Assembly: GCA_029721515.1 (NCBI GenBank)
Contig: JAQQSB010001380.1
Coordinates: forward strand, 1 to 64,000
DNA: 64,000 nt
Reading direction: 5' to 3'
From: Synanceia verrucosa
Taxonomy: Eukaryota > Chordata > Actinopteri > Perciformes > Synanceiidae
Part shown: in pieces, positions 33,647-43,282 of the stretch
Position numbering within the stretch: the stretch's first letter is position 1
How the letters are laid out: every line of letters begins with the position of its first letter
Notes under the pieces: generated by a model
The model's database searches: none
Seen by the model: the letters and a program-made list of their open reading frames with translations, nothing else
What the model was told of the DNA's origin: nothing
Program-made: the position numbers and the translations under genes

Positions 33647-34632
33647 GGAGGTGGTAGCATAAGCCTGCGCGAACGAGTAAAGTGATCAACGATGACCAAT
33701 ATGTACTCATACCCGCCTCTACACTTGTCCAAATGGAGAAAATCTATGGACACTAGTTCAAATGGTTGTGTGGTGACGATACTGGTCAAAGGTGCTCGGG
33801 TTTCTTTGTATAATGTTTTTTGTTTCAAGCAGGTACATGTTCTGGTCACATAATGTTCAATTTCTTTTTGCATGTAAGGCCAGAAGAACCTATCTCTGAT
33901 CAGTAATGTTGTTCGATCAATACCCTGATGGCCCATTTCATCGTGCAACTCTTTCAGCACCATTGGTCTGTGCTTCTCTGGCAAGACAAGCTGTGTTTTA
34001 CTTGTTGTTTTTCTGTGGAGAATGCCATCTTCGCCTATGTGGAGTATTTCCCACTCACGCAGTAGACACTTACTTTGCATGCTCAAGGTACACAGTTCCT
34101 GTCCTGATGGCTTATTGTTTCTTATTTTACACTGCGTTATTGGGCCAATACTTCCGTCATCTTGTTGTGCTTTTTTAATCTCAGCAGCTGAGAATGGTTT
34201 ATGTGTATCTGTTCCCACCTCTGTACATCTGGGAAAGCTAAGTAGTGGACAGACGCATGGAAAACTGTTGTCTTGTGTCTCGATAGCTTGTGTTGTTGCT
34301 GCCACACAGTCTGATGCCAGCTCTTCAGTGCACTGACTCATCATATTTTCAATGTTTACAGGCATTCTTGACAGACTGTCAGCGTCCACATTTTCTTTGC
34401 CTGGACGGTAGCGGATGGTGAAGTGAAAGTCCGCAAGCTCTGCTACCCATCTGCATCCAGTTGCGTTGAGCTTTGCACTTGACAGGACATAGGTGAGCGG
34501 GTTATTATCACTAAACACTGTGAAAGTAGGCGCGTAGTACAGGTAATCTCTAAATTTTTCTGTGATTGCCCACTTTAAAGCAAGAAAATCTAATTTACCT
34601 GAATGGAGATGGTAATAGGCTATAGGTATCAC
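33607..34632 (-). pseudogene. RNase H (second half), integrase zinc-binding and core first half
   Basis: 341 codons. RNase H features: FSDNNPLTYV and the closing RYRPGKENVDADSLSR. Integrase N-terminal zinc region: LHDEMGHQGIDRTTLL...FFWPYM, followed by a Cys pair in TCTCLKQK (spacing altered from the usual C-x2-C). The first core Asp is in VSIDFLHLDK. The frame is lost by one base at about 33672, just after VDHFTR. The RNase H first half continues upstream (34640-34720) in another frame. Confidence 0.85.
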
Positions 34633-34888
34633 ACGGACCTTATTATCCTGTTGTTGGTAAAGGACAGCCCTGAGGCCTTGATTTGAGGCATCTGTGTGGA
34701 GGATAAAGGGCTGTCTGGGAACCCAAGAACTGGTGGCTCAACCAGGCAGTCTATTAACCGCTCCAGGATGCGTTGGTGTTCCTCAGTCCACACAATTGGC
34801 TTGTGAGATGGTACTCCTTTCCTTTTCCCTGTAACTCGTCTTGTATTTATTCTGTTTTGCTGTGCATCATCTTCGCTTGACGTCCCTT

Positions 34889-36139
34889 TCAGCAGGTTAT
34901 AAAGTGGCCCCGCAATGCGGGAAAATCCTTTATGTATTGCCTGTAATAACTTAACAAGCCCATGACAGCTCGTAGTTCTCCAACATTGCTTGGTCTCTTA
35001 TCTTTCAAAGCTCGTACAGCAATGGTATCAGCTGGATCAATTTTGCTACCTTCAGCTGAAACAATCCTTCCTAGATAGCGAACCTCACATTTGAATAGCT
35101 CGCACTTGCTGGGTTTGAGTTTGATCCCATATCGCCTTAGCAGCTGGAGCACTCTCCTGACATGGCTTACATGGTCCTCAAATGACTGACTGTACACTGG
35201 TGTATCATCCAGGTAGGGCACACAGATGTTGTCTCACACTTCCTCCAGACACTCCTCCATACAGCGTTGAAAGGCTGCGGGTGCGTTCATTATCCCGAAT
35301 GGAATTCTTATCCATTCATAGAGGCCCCATGGAGTCACAAATGCAGTCAAATGCCTACTGTCTTCATCCATAAAGCCCTGATGGTAGGCCTTTCCCTGGT
35401 CTAATAACGAAAACCATGAGTTGCCACCAAGACTATCAAGAATGTCCTGCACCCGAGGGATTGGTTGCCTATCCGGGTGTGTCTTCTTGTTTAGTTCTCG
35501 GTAGTCTATACAAAGACGTACGCTACCATCTTTTTTCCTCATGCAGACAACAGGGGACGCATAGGATGAGCTGGATTTCTTCACCCATCCTTGCGCAATG
35601 AGGTTGTGTAGGTAGTATTTCATCTCTTTGTATAATGGCTTTGGCACTGACAGGTAGGTACGTGCAACAGGATCCATGTCTTTCAAAGATAGGCTCAACT
35701 TCAACTTTTCAATACAGCCGATGTCATCATCTGATCTGGAAAAGGAGGAGCATTCGTCACGAAGCATATTTTGCACCACCACTTGTTCAGGTTCACTCAG
35801 ATGGCTCAGGTCTATTGGTGGGTCCCACTGAGTGTCACTTAATTCCTTACCTTCTGTGTTCACTTGACTCACTGACACTTGATGTAGAGTATTGGGTTTC
35901 TCCAAGATGGTGGCAGGATAAACAGCTTGAACTTGCTGCAAGGTGCCCATAACAGTCTTTCCTGACAGCTCAATATCGTGATCAGTTGGGTTTTGAACAT
36001 CAAGAACAATGTAAGGTGAAACACCATGTCTGAGCTTTACCAGTGTCTCACAAAACTCAAGGCCTTCAGCCCACTGAGGATTAACATCGGGCTCAAAAAG
36101 AAGTGTTATATCTTTCTTCGGCGGCACTGTCTGCACCAT
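34889..36139 (-). pseudogene. Reverse transcriptase
   Basis: The frame runs from 36139 to 34889, with one in-frame TGA at 35234-35236. Motifs in order: GWVKKSSSSYASPVVCMRKK, RLCIDYRELN, WFSLLDQGKAYHQ (first catalytic Asp), GLYEWIRIPFGIMNAPAAFQ, then after the stop PYLDD (the catalytic YxDD), and LKPSKCELF, YLGRIVS. The stop lies 8 codons before YLDD and separates palm halves. A one-base loss near 34922 ends the frame. The N-terminal 130 residues link protease to RT. Confidence 0.9.
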
Positions 36140-36924
36140 ACAATCAATCTGAACGAGGTGTGTTTGGGCACAGTAACTTTTTCTTTTGTTGTCTTCACCA
36201 CAATGTTGTCACATGATTGTTCAGTAGTCACTAGATCAATGAAGGCTGTGACACTATTTTTATTGAGGCTGGGGAGAGCCACTCTTAATGTCTCATGTAA
36301 CTGTTCTCGTCTTGTAGGATCCAGTTGTTCTGGGCTGCGGGATGTTAAGATTTGCTCAATGACATTAAAACCTAAGATGGGCTGGGAGAGACGCCGACCT
36401 TTGATCACAAGCATGGGGACAACAAGTTCTTTGGGGTCAGTTCCCTCTGCTGCTAATCCAAAAGCGACCTCGATGAAACCCTTGTAAGGCATGTTATGTC
36501 CGTTAGCAGCTGTGACTTGAAGATTGCTGAGTCCATCAAGTAACTCTGAGACATCCCTTAGCTTCTCATGTGGCAGATGTTTCTTTTTCCACTTTTCATC
36601 AACGATGCAGACTTGGGAGCCTGTATCCCATAACACTTGAGTTCTGCAGCCTTGTATGTAGCACTCAACAATACATCTTTTCCCTACCAGAGCAACAAGG
36701 CGAGATTGGCTGTCCCCTTTCTTGGTGCTGTTTTGATTTGCCTTTGTGTGAGAGCACTGATTTGCTTGGGGGTTGGTGGAATGTTTACACTGTTTTTTGT
36801 GTTTTGGCCAGTGTTCAACTTGACAGGTTTTAGAACAGTAAATGTCTATTTTACAGGATGCATATCTTCTGAATCTTTGGTTTTTCCCAGTGACATCACA
36901 GTAGGAGCAATGCTGTTGGGACAC
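36106..36924 (-). pseudogene. MYND-type zinc finger plus retropepsin-like protease
   Basis: 272 codons. Residues 6-46 form a MYND finger: CSYC, then YASC, YCSKTCQVEHWPKHKKQC. The expected third ligand Cys is Tyr at residue 21. A Ser/Thr/Asn/Gln-rich linker follows. The aspartic protease then carries the active site WDTGS (Asp 100) and a later ILGFNVIEQ box. The frame is -1 relative to the Gag zinc-knuckle frame and overlaps the RT frame by 34 bp, also -1. MYND fingers usually bind short proline-rich peptides in host proteins. Its role here is unknown. Confidence 0.8.
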
Positions 36925-36938
36925 TGTTGGGTCACTGG

Positions 36939-38662
36939 TTACTCCCTGTCCCGTGGGGGTAACCCTGTCGTGTTTAAAGAACCCCCCCTCTCTTGTCTAG
37001 TTCCTCTCGCCCTGCAGCCTGCTAGGAAGTGCTCGCTGCTACCACATCTGTAGCAATGGGTACAGTATTCATTTCCACCTTGTTGGCAGCCACTGCATTT
37101 TCTCAAGCGGGCATGACCAGGAGCAGGATAATAGTGTTGTGGCGCAAACCTCTGTTGGTATTGAGCTCTATCTCCTCTTTGTCCTGGTCCTGGAGGGGGC
37201 CAACAGTTTTGTGGTGGATAATGGGACTGAGGAGGGAGTATGCATTCCTGCATTACAGGTGGGGCCAGGTATTGTGTCTGTGCAGGATTAGGCTGTTTAA
37301 CTGACTCTCTGATCTCAGCAACTTCAGTGCCCAGGTTTTTAATAATGCCACGTCAGAGTGTATTTCTTTCAGTTCATTCAGTAAATCAGGCTGAGCTTTA
37401 TTGCTGTGTTCTGCATTTTGATCCTTTTTCTTTTTATCTGCAGGTGTGTCGGCAGACTGAACTGCATGTACAGTGGTTGGTCGCTGTTGGGTAAGTGGTT
37501 TCTTTTTATTTTGTCTCTCTGTTTCATTTGCGCAGGCAATATTAAGTTTCTCAAGGAGGAGCTCATCACTTACGTTTGTTTGTTGCAAGTATGGCTGGAG
37601 GTCACTTTTAATGCTATCATTTAGCAGGCCTGTCAGAACAGTATGGAGGAACATGCTTTGTACAAGAACGGGATCATATCTCAGACCAGATTCGGCTTCC
37701 TGTGAGGCAAATAGTATTTTTTGTCTCAAGTCTAGGGCACGAATCAGTAAGTTCTGTGGTGCTTCCTTACTACTTTGGGCCTCTGAGGTGAGTTGTTTGT
37801 ACAGTTCAGTTGCACCCTTTTCTTGGAAATGGGACCTCAAGATCCTCCTCAAGGTAGGTAAAGTGAGGTTGGTTTTGCCTTCCAGGTAACTGCGTAGTTG
37901 TAGGCCTGGTGCTATTGCCCTTATCACTGCATCCACTATTTCTATCTCAGGAACTCCCTTACTAATGCCCTGCTCAATTTGGTGTGCAAGACTTGAGAAA
38001 CTGAGTTTGTCTTTTTGGCCTGGCTCACCAATCTGGCCTGATATTTTGAATTCTCTGCTCCACTGTAGCGAGAGACGGGGTTGGGAGGTCTGTTGGGCAG
38101 TAATATTTTCCTGTTTAGCACTATTACCATCCCCATGAACTGGATTTTTAGCCCCACTGGTTTGGTTTGGCTTCTCTTGTAGTGATAGCGCTAATGCTGC
38201 TCGTAGTGTTTCTATTTCTTTTTTCAGCCGCTCTGATTCTGATGACTGAACAACCTCTTCTTGTGTTACATCCGTCTATTCTGGTTCTGAAGTTACTTGT
38301 ACTACTGCATTTTTTTCAGCAGCCTGTTGCAACCCGACAATTTTATCTTTTAACATCAGTTACTCTGTCATACCGCCATCCTCAATATCACTTAACTGTT
38401 CTCTCTCTAGGTAGCCTATGATATGCAAGATGAGGGAGGAGCGGCTTTTGCCGGATACCTTTTCAGACCGTAAACCAGCAATAGTTAGAAAATCACAAAC
38501 TTCAATCAAGTCATCTCGTGTCAATGTGTACAGAGCACCACAAACTTCTAGCTTCAAGTCTTCGAGCTGTGATGACTCAATCTCAGTCTCTGACCTGTGG
38601 ACAATGGCAGTGTGATGCAGGACCTTCTCTTTGTAGAAGAGACGGCTCAGCTCTCCTGGCAC
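36939..38662 (-). pseudogene. Gag
   Basis: Starts at 38662 (MPGELSRLFY..., with a helical region TRDDLIEVCDFLTIAGL). In-frame TAA at 38360-38362 and TAG at 38276-38278 break the N-terminal part. The same frame then continues to about 37340 through a capsid-like helical region (SYLEGKTNLTLPTLRRILRS, VQSMFLHTVLTGL). After a -1 shift near 37340 it ends in a Pro/Gln-rich segment with a CSGC...CTHC pair and a zinc knuckle CYRCGSSEHFLAGC (C-x2-C-x4-H-x4-C) at 37014-37055. Confidence 0.8.
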
Positions 38663-38805
38663 CAGCGGTTAACCTCAGATTGCATACAAGTCTCTCCACG
38701 CAGCTGTTGGATCACCACACGTTCTTGTCCAACCAGGCTGTTGATGTGATGGGCTGAAGGATGGTCTAGGACGTCTATCTGGGACAGCTGGCCCTAGTCA
38801 CCTTC

Positions 38806-38823
38806 ATCCCAGCGGTGCCTCCA
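38806..38823 (-). promoter_or_regulatory. Primer binding site (tRNA-Thr)
   Basis: Minus strand TGGAGGCACCGCTGGGAT, three bases from the LTR, is complementary over all 18 nt to the 3' end of vertebrate tRNA-Thr(AGT) with CCA. This fixes element orientation. Confidence 0.85.
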
Positions 38824-38826
38824 AAA

Positions 38827-40150
38827 TGTTACACCCTGAAAAGGGGAGATTTTAATAATGACGCTCAGACACGAAGCTCCCTCTCTGGCAGCAGGACCGA
38901 GAATTAGTATTGTCTTTAAAATTGTTTACAAAGTTACAAAAAAATGTTTACAAAGTTACAAAAATTGTTTAGGAGCAACATACTACAATAATAGTGTCAA
39001 TTTCCATTTTTGCAACGATTACAAACCTTCTAACCTTATTTTTTTCTTCTTACAGGTTTCTTTTACAGGCAAGTAAACAACAAAGACAATAACATTTCTC
39101 TTTTTCTTTTACAGGAACAAAATATGGTAAGTACTCATGAAATTAGACTATAATCCAGTACACATAAGTTGACTTTGTTCAACTCCACTGTACTGCAAAT
39201 ACAGATAATAATAAAATATATTATATAAAACATCTGCAGCAGTGTCTCTTCTATGTGCTCCTTATCACAGTACACACCTGAACAATGAGCATGCTATCTT
39301 CAAAACACACAATCACTTTAATGCTCTAAAGGTGCATCTCATTCAGTCAAACACCATTAAACAGTGCACAATATGTGTTGTAGCGGCGCTAATCACGTGT
39401 CTTCCTGTGCTGGTCACCGTAGAAACAGAAATTAGCTGCCTACTAGCAGTATCTCAATTAACAGTCAAACGATATAAATGATGTTTTAACACACTCAAAC
39501 TCGAGTCAGGATGCTGAGAGAACATCAACAAAACATGCCAGCAAACATATCTCAGTCCAGACGGATTAACACTCATTTTTCACCTGAAAAGGGGAGATAA
39601 TAATAATGACACTCAGACACGAAGCTCCCTCTCTGGCAGCAGGACCGAGAATGAGGCATCATGGCGAGAGCTCCCCCTTCCGTGATTTACAGACATGAAT
39701 AATCAATCACAGATTTTTAACCACAAAGGATCAACACATCGATCATGGATCCACTCCCATCAGGTAGATATGTCTAAAACCTTGCAGGCATGACTAATCA
39801 ACCACCGATTTCTCTTTTCAAAGGATCAACGACTTATCATGAATTATCTCATTACAGGCAGGTATATTTACACCTTTTTAAATGTCTTTGAAATCCATAT
39901 TAACTGTTGTTAACCATTTTAACCCCTCTCGCAGAATTTTTACATTTTTAACCATTTCCACTTCTTTTTCCACATGACTTCGTTTTTTAAAGTTATTTTT
40001 ACCTTTATATCCATGAACTATTATTAATGATTTTTTTCTGTGTCACTATCTGTTTTAATGACATTTTAAATAACCGTTTTAAATGCTTAATGAGCTCACT
40101 TACACAAAGAATTGACAATCAAAAAGATGAAAAAAATTCAATGTATCACA
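38827..40150 (-). repeat. 5' LTR of Ty3-type element (right on the map)
   Basis: 1324 bp, same termini as the left LTR. It should contain the promoter on the minus strand. I did not identify a convincing TATA box. Confidence 0.93.
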
Positions 40151-40154
40151 CATG

Positions 40155-40597
40155 ACGTAGTTGTAGTTATTGTCCAATGACACGTCTCGAAATTTGCCGA
40201 AATTTGAAATTTACCATGGATACATTGTTAAACTGCTGCTGCGGCTGTAAGCTAACACTATAGGGGTACAGTACATAAACAAGTTAAAGATCGCAATACA
40301 CGCTTACACACAATGCTAATATAACAACACATTTAAATATCAATCACTTTAAGAGGAGATGAAATTAATCAAGTTAACTGACAGTTCGTCATCAAGCTTG
40401 ATAAAAGCAGGAAAACTGAAGTCTTCTGTAACAATGTCTTCAAAATGTCTTTGTGAACTTTGCACATAAAACATAAAACAGACTGATTTCCAACATCTGA
40501 GATCCAGTAAGATGTTATTTTTTTCATCTCTGACAAAATTAGCATAATGTCATAACAATTAGCCACACACATACTACACTCCTCCTCTTGAAACTAC
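40155..40597. other. No recognised gene
   Basis: Unassigned sequence between the Ty3-type element and the first exon of the decayed Cys-rich gene. Confidence 0.5.
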
Positions 40598-41007
40598 ATT
40601 TGCTAGCAAACCACAGAAATGGAATGCTGTATGCATCTTTTGGATAAAGACGGTCCTGTAACCCCCTTCATAGACACAGGATGGAAGAAAATTTTGACTT
40701 TTGTTGTGTTTCTGTGGAAAGACTTAGTACCAGAGAGAGTACTGTGGCAGATGAGCCAGTGCTTAAATTTAACCTTAAAACCAAGGTTTGTTGTCATACT
40801 AAATAGTCGTTGTGTTATGTGGATGGCTTTAGCTTGACAAGAGAGTGAACATGGAAGTTAGCTTTGACTACATATATGTTCATTAACTGTCCTTATATAT
40901 TTTATAATTGTGTTAACTTATAATCATTTGTCTCTGCGTTAAGATTAATGGAGCTTTAAAATGCTACTAACAGTAAGATTATTTTAATATAATGTATTGT
41001 ACTTGAG

Positions 41008-41035
41008 GGTGGCACAGTGGTGTAGTGTTTAGCAC
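41008..41035 (+). mobile_element. SINE head trace
   Basis: GGTGGCACAGTGGTGTAGTG followed by TTTAGCAC is the tRNA-like head of the SINE seen at 16723-17047; the rest is absent. Confidence 0.4.
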
Positions 41036-42940
41036 TTATAAATAAGTTAACTGTAAACCTCAAACTTCAGGAACCTGCTGCAATTCCAGCAAACAGTGGC
41101 TATCACAGAGACTGCTACAGCCACTTTACAAACATGACAAACATAAAACAAGTCCAGAGAAGATGTGAAAAGGCACCTTTATTTCAGAAAGAGGCTGAAA
41201 AACAGGGTAGGTGTCAAATCAGAACACTCATGTCAATGTGATTCTTGAACTTCAGCTGTGAGTCTAAGACAAATAAGAGAAATTATCATTTGATTTGATT
41301 TAGCCCATAGTCAAGGCAATACAATGACCAAAAAATGAAATACAAACAAAAAAACAACAAAAACATTATATACACCTCCTGAAAAAAAGACAAAACATGG
41401 ATAGGAATGCAAGCTATTACACAAGGCACATGCAGACGTTATTGTCCCCAACTGTAATCTTTGGAAGTGTACCTGAGAGTTAAAATAACAATAAATATGG
41501 TGCCACTAACCTGACATGTTCAAACTGTTATAATGTAATGAAGAAAAGCCTAAATGTGTTGTCTGCTTCTTGTTTTTTAGAGCCAGGGGTAGAAAGAGAA
41601 ACAGACTATGGTGAGGGAACTGCAGCAAAGACACAGGCTCTGAGATCACACACTGGTGACCTCTGTGTTGTCTGTCTCTTTATATGTATAATTAGCAGAC
41701 GAGGCGTGTTGCTGGTCTAGTGAACGTTTATTCACACACCCAGCATGTAAGCATGAACCTTCTGTTACCCCCACGCTAGCTGTCTGTTACTTCCTGCTCT
41801 AGTGGCTACTGCGCACACTGGCGATTTTAGGGGGTGGCCTGGGGTGGCCAGGGCCACCCCTTAAATCTCATTGGCCACCCCTGTGGCCACCCCAGCTCTC
41901 ACAGGAAGTTGGTCAAGTTTGTCAACACAGGAAGTAGACCCAAACGGTGCCAGCTTTGAATGCAAAAGAGTCATTGTAGTCACAATTTACAACTTCTTTC
42001 ACAATAAAAAAAACAAAGATTATCTGTTCAATATAACCCAAAAATCCTGGATGATGAATTTACCGCCGCTGCTGCTGCCAGCCTGCCGCGTGCCGCCTGC
42101 TCTGCACAGCGTGCACACACAAGCCACGGAGAGAGGCAGAGCGCAGAGCCACGCCCACGGTGCCCCCCCCATGCACCACTTAGCTACTGCTGGTCCGTGA
42201 AACCGGAGGACATTGACAGACACACTTGATTTCAGCAACTGGATTAAAAACGTCTGTCGATTGAGAGGTATGGTAATTTAATGTTTAGTTATATTGTACT
42301 TCCCTCTCTCTGAATATGTAAAACTTTATCCATCGTTAAGTAGCAGCTAAAAGACGAACTACACTGCACTAGCTAGCTCAGTGTTCAGTTTTTCAATTAG
42401 CCTTTTATTTGGATACCACCATGAAATATGAAACACTATTTTCTGGACTGCAGACTTGAAGTGTCCTTTGTAGATCTGTGTTCAGTGAAGCTAATTTCTT
42501 TTTACCAACCAATGTGTCAAATTATAGTGACAGAACCAGCTGTTATTTATTTATAGCATATGTTCCGTGATTTAAGGGCTGGTTGAAGACTTCTTTTCTC
42601 TTGGAGATAAATCCTTTTTGTTTGTAGCAATAAATTCATTCACAGTTTACATAATTCTAGACGTTCAAACAGGCCACAAATGCTTGAGATGCAATATGTG
42701 TTGTGTAAAGTGAATTTTAAGAGTTGTAGGCGTGTAAAAATAAACCTATGTATTGGATATAAGTAGTCATTTTGTTTACTATTTTCTTATGACCTGTACT
42801 TTTTGCACATTGATTGTAACCCAAATTGACAATGATCCTGCCTGATGTTTGTGGGTATTCACCTACTACAAAGTTAATTGACTAACTGATTGATTGAGTC
42901 ATTGAATTACATTGTCCCCAGGGATGTTAAGAGAATAGTT

Positions 42941-43238
42941 ATGAAGAGAAAAGGAGACATTCAGAACTTCTTCAAAAAAAGAAAAGAGTCAGAGTCAGCC
43001 ACAGCTTCTACCAGCAGCAGTAACAAGTCACGTCATCAGCAGCCTAGGTGCAGCAGTAGTGAGCAAGTGCAGTCAACTCCCCCTGCACAGGATGGTACGT
43101 CATTGTTGGAATTAGGCTTGCATTTAAGCTGTTTGTCACTCCAGTTATACAATTACAACTGTCTGAAACATCAGCAGTTAAAACTGTTTTAAAAGACAGG
43201 ACAATAATAAAATGTGCACAATACATACATGCACGCAT

Positions 43239-43282
<44 letters not shown>

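Larger units (their letters stand above)
30798..40150 (-). mobile_element. Complete Ty3/gypsy-type LTR retrotransposon, disabled
   Basis: A 9.35-kb element on the minus strand: LTR, tRNA-Thr primer site, gag with zinc knuckle, MYND finger plus protease, reverse transcriptase, RNase H, integrase, a C-terminal tail, polypurine tract, LTR. The order RT-RNase H-integrase defines the Ty3/gypsy group. It is flanked by CATG at 30794-30797 and 40151-40154. Near-identical LTRs argue for a young insertion, yet the coding region has three in-frame stops and about seven single-base frame changes. No env-like gene is seen. Confidence 0.93.

Noticed and set aside
36026..36487. Plus-strand frames across the Ty3-type element (also 32537-32968, 36637-37053 and 37473-37889)
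   Set aside because: Antisense shadows of gag-pol with no independent features.
41816..41900. GGCCACCCC repeats as a minisatellite
   Set aside because: They occur at both ends of the hAT element and fit subterminal transposase-binding motifs better.
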